DNA from: Bacteroidia bacterium | GTDB taxonomy: Bacteria > Bacteroidota > Bacteroidia > M30B66 | NCBI GenBank assembly: GCA_018401705.1 | Contig: JAGYKL010000029.1 | Location: forward strand, 1-41,936 | Length of the DNA stretch: 41,936 nucleotides | Direction: 5' to 3' | Shown here: positions 1 to 8,447 of the stretch, piece by piece | Layout: every line of letters starts with the position of its first letter | How positions within the stretch are numbered: the stretch's first letter is position 1 | Notes under the pieces: generated by a model | What the model saw: only the letters and a program-made list of their open reading frames with translations | Database searches by the model: none | What the model was told of the DNA's origin: nothing | Program-made: the position numbers and the translations under genes

Positions 1-195
1 GAAATGAGAGAAAAACTGGGTAACGATAAATTTAATTATGTCCTTTTATGCAATAAAATTTGCGGAGCAGCTCATTACAACATGCAGATGGACATTATCG
101 TAGAAACAGAAGAAGAATTTAATACCTGGATGGCCGAACAAAAAACATGGATGCAAACTCAAGCAACCATGCCAACAGCAGAACTAAAAAATTAA
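1..195 (+). CDS. coxB: Cytochrome c oxidase subunit II, C-terminal fragment
   Basis: This is the last 64 codons of a gene that begins before the window. The reading frame is open from base 1, so the internal ATG at base 4 is not the start. The fragment holds part of the CuA centre: the string CNKICGAAHYNM carries the two cysteines, the histidine and the methionine that bind the binuclear copper that accepts electrons from cytochrome c. A short polar tail follows, as in Bacteroidota subunit II. coxA follows 55 bases downstream on the same strand with no terminator between them, so the two are probably cotranscribed. The membrane anchor and the rest of the cupredoxin domain lie outside the window. 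Confidence 0.9.
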   Translation, partial: EMREKLGNDKFNYVLLCNKICGAAHYNMQMDIIVETEEEFNTWMAEQKTWMQTQATMPTAELKN

Positions 196-250
196 TTAAC
201 CAATTGAACACAGAACTAGGTCAATTGTTATATCAATAAAGAAGAAGGAT

Positions 251-2086
251 ATGTCAGCAATGGATTCAACACACAAAGAAGAACTAAACGTTCAAACAGC
301 ACATGTTGAACATACTCATGATCATGCAGACGAACATCATCATGAAGATACGTTCATTTCAAAATACATTTTCTCTCATGACCATAAAATGATCTCAAAG
401 CAGTTTCTTATTACTGCGATTTTTATGGCTGTTATTGCTATGATGATGTCTATAGTCTTTAGACTTCAATTGGCTTGGCCAGGGAAAAGTTTCCCAATAT
501 TAGAGCCGATCTTAGGCAAATGGGCTCCTGGTGGAGTTCTTGATCCAAACTTTTACCTCGCACTTGTTACGATTCATGGTACTATCATGGTATTCTTTGT
601 GCTTACTGGAGGCTTAAGTGGTACTTTCTCGAACTTGCTAATTCCTCTTCAAATTGGCGCTAGGGATATGGCTTCTGGCTTTCTCAATATGCTTTCTTTC
701 TGGTTTTTTGCAGCTTCTTCAGTTGTTATGCTAGGTTCTGTTTTTATCGAATCAGGTCCAGCATCTGGAGGTTGGACAGTATATCCTCCTCTTTCTGCCT
801 TACCAGAAGCAATGCCAGGGTCGGGATTAGGTATGACATTGTGGCTCGTCTCTATGTCCCTATTCATCGTTTCTTCTCTTTTGGGATCACTAAATTATAT
901 TGTTACAATCATTAACCTTAGAACTAAAGGTATGTCTATGACAAGATTGCCTTTAACTATTTGGGCTTTCCTTGTAACAGCAATTTTAGGTGTACTTTCA
1001 TTTCCTGTATTATTTGCTGCTGCATTATTATTGATTTTCGATCGTAGCTTTGGGACTAGTTTTTACTTAAGCGATATTTACATCGGAGGTCAAGCACTAG
1101 AATACAATGGAGGTAGTCCAATCCTTTATGAACACTTATTCTGGTTCTTAGGGCATCCTGAAGTATATATTGTTCTCTTGCCAGCTTTAGGTATTACTTC
1201 TGAGGTGATTGCAACTAACGCACGTAAACCTATTTTTGGTTACAGAGCGATGATTGCTTCTATACTTGGGATTGCTTTTCTTTCATTTATTGTTTGGGGA
1301 CACCATATGTTCATTACAGGAATGAATCCGTTCCTTGGCTCTGTGTTTGTATTTACCACACTACTAATTGCCATACCTTCAGCAGTTAAAGCATTCAACT
1401 ATATTACTACCCTCTGGAAAGGTAATTTGCAGTTTACCCCAGGAATGTTATTTGCCATTGGACTTGTTTCATTTTTCATTACAGGTGGTGTTACTGGTTT
1501 GATTTTGGGAGATTCCGCATTAGATATTAATGTTCACGACACTTATTTTGTGGTAGCCCACTTTCACCTTGTAATGGGTTCTGCAGCTATTTTTGGTATG
1601 TTCGCAGGTATCTATCATTGGTTCCCGAGAATGTTTGGAAGAGTGATGAACAAAAAAATGGGTTATGCTCACTTTTGGTTAACTTTTGCTGGTGCTTATG
1701 GAGTATTTTTTCCTATGCACTTCTTAGGAATGGCTGGTGTTCCACGTCGTTACTATTCAAACACAGAATTTCCAATATTCAATGATTTAGTAGATATTAA
1801 TGTATTAGTTACTTGGTTTGCTATCTTGGCTGCTACTGCTCAAGCAATATTCTTGTTCAATTTCTTTTACAGTATTTTTAAAGGACAAAAATCAAGTCAA
1901 AATCCTTGGAGGTCAAACACACTAGAGTGGACGGCTCCTGTTAAACATATTCATGGAAATTGGCCAGGAGCTCTACCTGAGGTTCATCGTTGGGCCTATG
2001 ATTATAGCAAGCCTGACAGAGAAGAAGATTTTGTTCCACAAGATGTTCCTATGACTGAAAAAGAATTGGCAGAAGGAGAACATTAA
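251..2086 (+). CDS. coxA: Cytochrome c oxidase subunit I
   Basis: This is the catalytic membrane subunit of an aa3-type oxygen reductase, which reduces O2 to water and pumps protons. The 611-residue protein has about 12 hydrophobic segments. All metal-ligand motifs are present: His109 (IHGT, heme a), His302 in HPEVY with the cross-linked Tyr306 (CuB), the pair His351-His352 (CuB), and His437/His439 in AHFHLV (heme a3 and heme a). The first 40 residues are cytoplasmic and unusually rich in His, Asp and Glu. The start is supported by a purine-rich stretch (GAAGAAGGAT) immediately upstream of the ATG. It follows coxB, and a strong hairpin lies behind it, so it is the last gene of its operon. Confidence 0.96.
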   Translation: MSAMDSTHKEELNVQTAHVEHTHDHADEHHHEDTFISKYIFSHDHKMISKQFLITAIFMAVIAMMMSIVFRLQLAWPGKSFPILEPILGKWAPGGVLDPNFYLALVTIHGTIMVFFVLTGGLSGTFSNLLIPLQIGARDMASGFLNMLSFWFFAASSVVMLGSVFIESGPASGGWTVYPPLSALPEAMPGSGLGMTLWLVSMSLFIVSSLLGSLNYIVTIINLRTKGMSMTRLPLTIWAFLVTAILGVLSFPVLFAAALLLIFDRSFGTSFYLSDIYIGGQALEYNGGSPILYEHLFWFLGHPEVYIVLLPALGITSEVIATNARKPIFGYRAMIASILGIAFLSFIVWGHHMFITGMNPFLGSVFVFTTLLIAIPSAVKAFNYITTLWKGNLQFTPGMLFAIGLVSFFITGGVTGLILGDSALDINVHDTYFVVAHFHLVMGSAAIFGMFAGIYHWFPRMFGRVMNKKMGYAHFWLTFAGAYGVFFPMHFLGMAGVPRRYYSNTEFPIFNDLVDINVLVTWFAILAATAQAIFLFNFFYSIFKGQKSSQNPWRSNTLEWTAPVKHIHGNWPGALPEVHRWAYDYSKPDREEDFVPQDVPMTEKELAEGEH

Positions 2087-2102
2087 ATTCTTTTTATTAA
2101 AC

Positions 2103-2149
2103 AACGAAGCAAACGTTCCTCGCTATAAGAGGGACGTTTGTCGTTTTAA
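2103..2149 (+). terminator. Terminator after coxA
   Basis: A hairpin with 12-base arms (2110-2121 and 2129-2140, one T-G wobble) and a 7-base loop. A shorter outer pair, AACGA/TCGTT, extends it, and TTTT follows. It lies 16 bases after the coxA stop and 33 bases before ruvB, so it should end the cox transcript. Confidence 0.75.
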
Positions 2150-2181
2150 GCAATGTCATTTCATTTGTATATTGCAACTAA

Positions 2182-3204
2182 ATGAATCCAAACCTTAATC
2201 CAGAAATAAATCATTTAACTGCAAAGGACAAAGAACTTGAGAAGGTTCTTAGGCCCGCTTCCTTTGAAGATTTCTCAGGGCAATCAGCTGTGCTAGCTAA
2301 TTTGCAGATATTTGTTGAAGCAGCAAAAATGCGCAATGAAGCATTAGACCACGTTCTACTTCATGGTCCTCCCGGATTAGGTAAAACAACTCTAGCTCAA
2401 ATAATTGCTAACGAACTTGGCGTTGGAATGAAAACGTCATCAGGACCTGTCCTTGATAAACCAGGGGACTTGGCCGGCTTATTAACTAACCTAGAAGCTC
2501 ATGATGTTTTGTTCATCGATGAGATACATAGACTTAGCCCTGTTGTTGAAGAGTACTTATATTCTGCTATGGAAGATTATAAGATAGATATCATGATTGA
2601 GAGTGGACCAAATGCTAGATCAATTCAAATCGAATTAAATCCATTTACATTAATAGGAGCTACCACTCGCTCAGGATTACTGACTGCTCCATTAAGAGCG
2701 AGATTTGGCATAAACTCGAGATTGAGTTATTATGATCAAAAACTACTCACTAAAATTGTTAAACGGGCATCTAGTATTCTCAATATAGACATATTAGATA
2801 ATGCCGCTAAAGAAATTGCAGGACGTAGTCGAGGCACACCTCGAATAGCAAATGCTTTATTAAGACGAGTGCGCGATTTTGCAATGGTTAAGGGAGATGG
2901 AAAAATCACAAAAGAGATTACAGATATTGCACTAGATGCATTGCATGTAGATAAGTTCGGGCTTGATGAAATGGATAATAGAATATTAAGAACGCTTATT
3001 GAGAAGTTTAAAGGAGGACCTGTCGGACTAAATACCATTGCTACCGCATGCGGAGAAGATGCAGAAACAATCGAAGAGGTTTATGAACCCTTCTTAATCC
3101 AGGAAGGATTTATCGTTAGAACTCCAAGAGGAAGAGAAGTAACCGATTTAGCTTTTAAGCATTTGGGCATGAGTAGAATTGGTCGTCAAGGAGGCTTATT
3201 CTAA
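2182..3204 (+). CDS. ruvB: Holliday junction branch migration helicase RuvB
   Basis: RuvB is the hexameric AAA+ motor that drives Holliday junction branch migration with RuvA during recombinational repair. At 340 residues the length is standard. Visible in order: the N-terminal [12 protein letters not shown] segment, Walker [10 protein letters not shown], Walker B FIDEIHR, the GATTRSG sensor region, the arginine-finger segment PLRARFGI, and the C-terminal winged-helix domain that ends with TPRGREVT. ruvA and ruvC are not adjacent, which is common in Bacteroidota. queG follows after 5 bases on the same strand, so the two probably share a transcript. Confidence 0.97.
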   Translation: MNPNLNPEINHLTAKDKELEKVLRPASFEDFSGQSAVLANLQIFVEAAKMRNEALDHVLLHGPPGLGKTTLAQIIANELGVGMKTSSGPVLDKPGDLAGLLTNLEAHDVLFIDEIHRLSPVVEEYLYSAMEDYKIDIMIESGPNARSIQIELNPFTLIGATTRSGLLTAPLRARFGINSRLSYYDQKLLTKIVKRASSILNIDILDNAAKEIAGRSRGTPRIANALLRRVRDFAMVKGDGKITKEITDIALDALHVDKFGLDEMDNRILRTLIEKFKGGPVGLNTIATACGEDAETIEEVYEPFLIQEGFIVRTPRGREVTDLAFKHLGMSRIGRQGGLF

Positions 3205-3209
3205 ACCCT

Positions 3210-4163
3210 GTGACAGTAAAAGAACATACTGAATACGACAGAAGTCTCATTGTTAAGCAATTAGCGTATAACAATGGATTTCAATATGTTGGAATTTCAA
3301 AGGCTGGGCCTTTGGAAAATGAAGCAAGAAAACTTGAGGAATGGTTAAATAAAGGTATGAACGGAAAAATGAGCTATATGTCAAATCATTTTGACAAGCG
3401 AATTGACCCTACCCTACTAGTTCCTGGTGCTAAATCTGTTATATCTCTTTTGCTGAACTACTCTACTGATAAAGTTCAGAGTGATCCTAAATCACCTAAA
3501 ATATCAAAATATGCCTATGGGAAAGACTATCACTTTGTAATAAAGAAAAAGCTTAAAGCCCTTTTGAATGATATAACAACAGAATTAGGTGAAGTAGATG
3601 GCCGAGTCTTTGTTGATTCAGCTCCGGTTATGGACAAAGCTTGGGCAGCAAAAAGTGGCTTAGGTTGGATTGGCAAGAATAGTAATCTAATTAATAAGCA
3701 ATCAGGCTCATTCTTCTTTCTCGCTGAACTTATTCTAGATCTAGAATTGGCTCCCGATGGCCCAATAAAAGACTATTGCGGCACTTGTACAAAGTGCATT
3801 GAAGCATGTCCAACTGATGCAATAGTATCTCCTTTTGTTGTGGATGGCAGTAAGTGTATTTCCTATTTAACTATTGAACTCAAGGAATCAATTCATGAAT
3901 CTTGGAAATCAAAAATGGAAAACTGGGCATTTGGATGCGATATTTGCCAGGATGTTTGCCCTTGGAATCGATTTTCAAAAAATCATAATGAACCTGAGTT
4001 TTATCCCAAGGAAGGCTTAATCGATATGCATTCTGAAGAATGGCAGGAACTATCAGAAGATGTTTTTCAAAACTTATTTCGAGATTCGGCTGTTAAAAGA
4101 GCAGGATTTAACAAATTGAAATCCACTATCCATTTAATCAATTATGGGGTAAAGGAAAAATAA
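3210..4163 (+). CDS. queG: Epoxyqueuosine reductase QueG
   Basis: QueG is a cobalamin- and iron-sulfur-dependent cytosolic enzyme that reduces epoxyqueuosine to queuosine at the wobble base of tRNAs with GUN anticodons. The 317-residue protein has the N-terminal cobalamin-binding fold (motifs [11 protein letters not shown] and [10 protein letters not shown]) and two [4Fe-4S] cysteine clusters: [12 protein letters not shown] in the middle and [10 protein letters not shown] nearer the end. The start is GTG, 5 bases after the ruvB stop; no upstream in-frame ATG is available and the N-terminus aligns well from here. It is convergent with ubiX, with only 3 bases between the stops. Confidence 0.94.
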   Translation: MTVKEHTEYDRSLIVKQLAYNNGFQYVGISKAGPLENEARKLEEWLNKGMNGKMSYMSNHFDKRIDPTLLVPGAKSVISLLLNYSTDKVQSDPKSPKISKYAYGKDYHFVIKKKLKALLNDITTELGEVDGRVFVDSAPVMDKAWAAKSGLGWIGKNSNLINKQSGSFFFLAELILDLELAPDGPIKDYCGTCTKCIEACPTDAIVSPFVVDGSKCISYLTIELKESIHESWKSKMENWAFGCDICQDVCPWNRFSKNHNEPEFYPKEGLIDMHSEEWQELSEDVFQNLFRDSAVKRAGFNKLKSTIHLINYGVKEK

Positions 4164-4166
4164 TTT

Positions 4167-4724
4167 TCATTTTTTCGCCCATCGGTAAGTATCTTGTTTA
4201 ATTCCAACCAAATCAAGCACTCTGTCCACAACCGTTAATGCTAATTCTTCCAACGTTTGGGGTTTGCTATAAAATGAAGGAGTAGCTGGACAAATGATAG
4301 CGCCCGACTCAGTAAGTGAGGTCATATTTCGTAAATGCACCAAATTATAAGGAGTATCTCTTGCGACTAAAATAAGCTTCCTTCTTTCTTTGAGCATCAC
4401 ATCTGCTGCTCTAGTAATAAGATCATCAGATATACCATTTGCAATTCTTCCCATAGTTCCCATAGAACATGGACAAATTATTAAAGCATCATAACCAGCA
4501 GAGCCTGATGCAAATGGAGCAAAGAAATCAGTCCTCTCATACGTAGCAAATGGAAGAGTATTGAATCTTTCATTACCAAGCTCAAATTTCCATACATCTT
4601 TTGCATTTGAGCTGAATACAACGCCTACTTCAGAAATCTGATCTCTGTTAGCATCTAATTTTCCAAGCAATAAATCGGCGTAGATTGACCCGCTTGCTCC
4701 AGTGATTCCAATGGCAATTTTCAT
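4167..4724 (-). CDS. ubiX: Flavin prenyltransferase UbiX
   Basis: UbiX attaches a dimethylallyl unit to FMN to make the prenylated flavin cofactor of UbiD-type decarboxylases. In a Bacteroidota organism, which makes menaquinone, the partner UbiD-like enzyme is not in this window. The 185-residue protein starts with the flavoprotein loop GITGASGSIYA and has the CPCSMGTMGRIANG motif and the family's RKLILVARDTP motif. It is the last gene of a minus-strand run and lies 9 bases after the beta-barrel gene, so it is probably read through from the envelope operon although its job is cytoplasmic. Confidence 0.93.
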   Translation of the reverse strand: MKIAIGITGASGSIYADLLLGKLDANRDQISEVGVVFSSNAKDVWKFELGNERFNTLPFATYERTDFFAPFASGSAGYDALIICPCSMGTMGRIANGISDDLITRAADVMLKERRKLILVARDTPYNLVHLRNMTSLTESGAIICPATPSFYSKPQTLEELALTVVDRVLDLVGIKQDTYRWAKK

Positions 4725-4733
4725 ATTTGATTG

Positions 4734-5363
4734 CTAAAAGTTATAAAATACACGTCCCATAACACTTTTGTTAAGTTGGCCTCTTGTCAATCTAAAGCTC
4801 GCTTGTTGATCAAAGTTTCGAACTGGAAGAATACTATTTGAAGCTCTAACATTTAATGACCAATTTTCATTAAGTTTCCAAATCACCCCTAAATTTCCAG
4901 ACAAATCAAATTTTTTAAATTGCTCTCTTGCAGATAGAATTCCAACAAATTCACCATTGATATCCTCTTCTTTATGCCCAACATAAACTCCTAAAGATGG
5001 CCCACCTTCAATGACTATCTTATTTGAAAACTCGTATTGCAAAAGCACAGGAAGCTCTATATAATGAATTCTCAATAGGTAATAAGATGAAGCGGGGTCT
5101 TCTGGCCCGATATTTTTTTTACTCCCTTTACCTAAATAGGTCATTTCCAGTTGCCAATTGAGCTTATCAGTTAGTTCGCGATTGACATAAATACCTGCAT
5201 TAGGGCTTATTCTATTAAAGCCTCCTAAATCATCACCAGAGATTTGACTTGTATTAAACCCGGCAATAATACCAGCTTCAAATCCTTGGGAATATGAAAC
5301 TAGAGATAAAAGAAAAAACCCGGAAGTTAGAAGCAGCCGGGTCTTAGTAAATTTTAAAATCAT
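4734..5363 (-). CDS. Outer-membrane beta-barrel protein (PorT-like family)
   Basis: The product is 209 residues with a signal peptide (cleavage likely after the Ser-Tyr-Ser-Gln region near residue 27). The rest alternates short hydrophobic beta strands and polar turns and ends in a terminal aromatic (VFYNF), the usual signal for outer-membrane barrel insertion. The beginning, GFEAGIIAGFNTSQISGDD, is typical of the small PorT-type beta-barrel proteins of Bacteroidota, which are mostly of unknown function. It starts 2 bases after the Omp28-like lipoprotein gene and is followed by ubiX, so it belongs to the six-gene operon. No specific substrate or partner can be read from the sequence. Confidence 0.75.
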   Translation of the reverse strand: MILKFTKTRLLLTSGFFLLSLVSYSQGFEAGIIAGFNTSQISGDDLGGFNRISPNAGIYVNRELTDKLNWQLEMTYLGKGSKKNIGPEDPASSYYLLRIHYIELPVLLQYEFSNKIVIEGGPSLGVYVGHKEEDINGEFVGILSAREQFKKFDLSGNLGVIWKLNENWSLNVRASNSILPVRNFDQQASFRLTRGQLNKSVMGRVFYNF

Positions 5364-5365
5364 CG

Positions 5366-6217
5366 TTATCTGATTTTGATCTCCTCAACCTGAACTACTT
5401 CATATGACAGAGTTCTGTACAAAACTGCCACTAAATAAACTTTCGAGTCATCCCATTCTGCAGGAATGTTTCCACTTGAGGTGGTAGTAATTTCTTGGTT
5501 TACAGCATATGTATTTGAAGAACTAAGAGGTTCTCCAAAAGCACCATTCAAACTTCCTCTAAGCATATGTCTATGGTAGTAATCAGTAATATAAGATGGG
5601 GCAGGCAAATCATAATCTGCCTGAGGGCTTTGAATACTATCTTCAACGATATAATAGACCATATTTAATGATTCATCTATTTGATTGAGGAATTGAGTTC
5701 TTACCTCTACCGAAAGCTCTCTATTTCCAGTGTTATAATCAGGGTTAATAATAATATGAGCATCGGGAGGCAGATTAATCCATTCACTGGTCTTAGAAGC
5801 CCAATTAGTATGTTGAATAATTGTTTCTCCATTATAAGATTTACGATTTATCAAACCATTTGGCAGACCAGCTGCAGAGTTTCCAAATAAATCATCAAGT
5901 TCATCACCTATTGGCGTTCTATAATCAATACCAAATATGGACCCAGCAGGTTCAGCAAAAAAACCTGCATGAACGGCAATCGATACAATCTGATCACCAT
6001 ATAGGTTTTCTAATTGCTTGAGACTTTCGGCAGCTCTTGGACAATTACCGCAACGATGGCCTGTAAAATCTTCAACTAAAACTTTTCTTATTATTTGTTG
6101 AGTAGTATCTCCTCCCCCATTACCAGAAGAACCCGTGCCATATGGCCCCTCAACTTTATCGCATGAACTAAAAGAAACGATTAATCCAATGGCAATTATG
6201 CTAAAAATATTTTTCAT
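5366..6217 (-). CDS. Omp28-related lipoprotein with thioredoxin-like fold
   Basis: The 283-residue protein has a lipoprotein signal peptide with lipobox FSSC (Cys at residue 19), followed by a Gly/Ser/Asn linker, so it is lipid-anchored in the envelope. The segment VLVEDFTGHRCGNCPRA is the Omp28 family signature and has a thioredoxin-like Cys-x-x-Cys motif (CGNC). This suggests disulfide exchange or metal/thiol binding, though Omp28 proteins have no established activity. It is one of two Omp28-type proteins in the same operon; the other carries CGPC and a T9SS sorting domain. Spacing is 38 bases from the DUF6029 gene and 2 bases to the barrel gene. Confidence 0.8.
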   Translation of the reverse strand: MKNIFSIIAIGLIVSFSSCDKVEGPYGTGSSGNGGGDTTQQIIRKVLVEDFTGHRCGNCPRAAESLKQLENLYGDQIVSIAVHAGFFAEPAGSIFGIDYRTPIGDELDDLFGNSAAGLPNGLINRKSYNGETIIQHTNWASKTSEWINLPPDAHIIINPDYNTGNRELSVEVRTQFLNQIDESLNMVYYIVEDSIQSPQADYDLPAPSYITDYYHRHMLRGSLNGAFGEPLSSSNTYAVNQEITTTSSGNIPAEWDDSKVYLVAVLYRTLSYEVVQVEEIKIR

Positions 6218-6255
6218 AAGATTCTAATTCATAAATATACGAACCATTTTGCAAA

Positions 6256-7899
6256 TTAAAATGAGCTTAAAACAGAAATTGAGAATCCATTTGATGCTGG
6301 GACATTTCTGCAAACACCTCCAACACAGAATATTCCAGCTCTTTGTCTACCGTACTGAAGCATGATTCTATTGCCATTTTTTGTATATCCTGCATTACCT
6401 GTTAGATAATGAATTTGAAGTTCTTCGTTATAGTTCCCATAATTGTATTGATCCAAAAGGGCGACAAACCAGTTTGGAGAATAGGTATATTCGAGTAAGG
6501 CCATCGCCCAGCTTCCCTCATCTTGATCTGTTCTAAGCAATTGCGTCTCCAATCTTATGGTATGTCTGTTTGCAATTTTGTAGGATATATCAATAACGCC
6601 AATATCAGCGAAAATTGTACCGTACCCCGAAAGTCCCTGAACAACGTCCTTATTATAAACCCAATTGAGGTACATGATAGTACCTTTTAACTTTTTACTA
6701 ATTTTCTTATGAATCTCTACATGAAAATCTCTGAAATACATTTCATCAGAGGCCTGAAAGAAAGGACTAGTATAGCCTAAAGTATCATTCTCTGTTGGAT
6801 TCTTTACAATTCCATTAGTTCCTGAAAAGTTGACAGTAATTTCAGTTCCATATTTACCTCCGAGGGGAGTCTTCTTATCAAAACGATAAGACAGTTCTGC
6901 CTGAAAGCCCATCTCTCCATTGGGTTGAGTAGCATAAGGATAGATAGTCGCGGGAAGGTTGTAAGTATGCTGTCTAGTTAAAGCAGGGAGAAAGTTGATA
7001 TTAGCACCAATTCCTGCAGCAGTTCGATCAGAACGAAAGTCAAAATTATCTAAACGTTTAGCTGCTAATAACAACCCAAATCCTTTGGCTGAGTATGTTG
7101 TGGTGATTGATAAAGCCTGTCCTGGAGCATAAATAAAACTATTAGTTGCATTAGGGTCGTTGTACTTATAACCATATTCTGCAAGGAAATTCACTTTACC
7201 CCTTATGATGTTAAGCCTTCCGTCAAAAGCACCAACATTTTCTGGCAAGTTATAGAAAGGGTCTTGATCAGTCTGGTAGCGGCTAACAACACCTCCTCCA
7301 ACAATAACTATGGTTTTCTTATCTTCTAAAGAAGTGAACAGTTCATTGAAACTAACTTCAGCATCAAAACCTCTTACTATTCCTGGACTTAAGGAAAAAA
7401 AGGTTCTTTGTCTTGCAATTAATCCTTTGAGATAAACACCTTTAACCGGCTGGTATCTAACTCTAACTCCTTCAAAAGCATTGTCATAACCTAAACCACG
7501 TTCTTCATAAGCTCGCAGTAGGATTCCATTACCAAACTGCTCATAAAAATTACCTACGGTTGCTTCGAGTTTATCATTTTTATAGCTAGCAAACCTAAAG
7601 GGCACTCCAGTACCTTTAAAGCGAGGATCAAATCCTTGCATTACATTCAAGTAACTCTCATATCTTATGCCTGCAGAAAAATCACCACGCGTATACCAGA
7701 GATTCATGAAACCATTAGTTAGAATCTTTTCAGGAACTACTGGTGCTCCAATTAATGTATCAATATTATAGTATTGAGCGTCTACCTGAAAATTTCCATG
7801 AAGTTCACCTGCATTTTGAACTTGTGCTTGAACGCAATAAGCATGAAGAAATAGAAATAGAAATACCCCTCTACTCACATTAAAAGCAAATTTATTCAT
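6256..7899 (-). CDS. DUF6029-family outer-membrane protein
   Basis: The 547-residue protein has a signal peptide (about residues 1-25, ending in VQAQ) and then a long run of alternating beta strands, for example LYTRGD-like turns and YGYKYNDP-type aromatic girdles, ending in SVLSSF with a C-terminal phenylalanine. That composition predicts a large outer-membrane barrel, and the overall pattern matches the DUF6029 family, which is of unknown function. A Cys pair (CVGGVC) lies near the C-terminus and could form a disulfide, which is notable beside thioredoxin-like genes. Its ATG lies 2 bases after the stop of the broken tlpA, so translation may have been coupled to it. Confidence 0.75.
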   Translation of the reverse strand: MNKFAFNVSRGVFLFLFLHAYCVQAQVQNAGELHGNFQVDAQYYNIDTLIGAPVVPEKILTNGFMNLWYTRGDFSAGIRYESYLNVMQGFDPRFKGTGVPFRFASYKNDKLEATVGNFYEQFGNGILLRAYEERGLGYDNAFEGVRVRYQPVKGVYLKGLIARQRTFFSLSPGIVRGFDAEVSFNELFTSLEDKKTIVIVGGGVVSRYQTDQDPFYNLPENVGAFDGRLNIIRGKVNFLAEYGYKYNDPNATNSFIYAPGQALSITTTYSAKGFGLLLAAKRLDNFDFRSDRTAAGIGANINFLPALTRQHTYNLPATIYPYATQPNGEMGFQAELSYRFDKKTPLGGKYGTEITVNFSGTNGIVKNPTENDTLGYTSPFFQASDEMYFRDFHVEIHKKISKKLKGTIMYLNWVYNKDVVQGLSGYGTIFADIGVIDISYKIANRHTIRLETQLLRTDQDEGSWAMALLEYTYSPNWFVALLDQYNYGNYNEELQIHYLTGNAGYTKNGNRIMLQYGRQRAGIFCVGGVCRNVPASNGFSISVLSSF

Positions 7900-7901
7900 G
7901 A

Positions 7902-8427
7902 TTAAGGTTCGGATACTTCTTGACCTTCAGCTAATTTTTTCACCAGTTCATATAGGTGTAGCTCATCTCCTTCCGAATAGCTATTATGTTGCCACACTAT
8001 TTGGTTATCCTTATCTAAAAGAAATGTATGAGGAACTAAATTAACGTTTAACGCCCTTTTTAAGTCTGCATTAGGGTCAAGATATACTTCATAATCCCAA
8101 CCCTTTCCATTTACAAAAGGAGCTACCTTAGTTTGATTTCGAGCATCATCAATAGAAACAGCAATGAGCTTAACTCCTGTTTCCTCTTGCCATTCATCAT
8201 AAACCTCTGAAATATTTGTTAGTTCTGTAACGCAAGGTTTACACCATGTGGCCCAAAAAGAAATTATTGTTGGAGAGTCTCCATTATCAAATTCTTTTTT
8301 ATCAAAATTTTTGCATATCGATAGACTTTTAAAGTAGAGTATCCACCTCGGGCATTGGCCTTTATTGTCGAGGATTTGAGCATTTAATGCTGAAGAAAAG
8401 ACAATAAATAATATGTTAATTTTTCAT
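7902..8427 (-). pseudogene. TlpA-type thioredoxin, start region broken by frame shifts
   Basis: The frame read down from 8423 to the stop at 7902 is open and encodes a clear extracytoplasmic thioredoxin: TIISFWATWCKPCVTEL with the CKPC active site, then a cis-proline segment NLVPHTFLLDKD. The only plausible start is the ATG at 8427-8425, but it runs into TAA after three codons. Removing one A from its run of five would join it to a good signal peptide (KINILFIVFSSALNAQ). Further in, at 8307-8360, family-like residues (MPEVDTL, KSIDMQKF) sit in another frame and one stop interrupts them, so several indels are needed. There is no in-frame ATG later. Either the gene is decaying or this stretch of the assembly is poor. 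The C-terminal 110 residues look fully intact. Confidence 0.65.
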
Positions 8428-8447
8428 ATAATTTATAAGGAACAAAT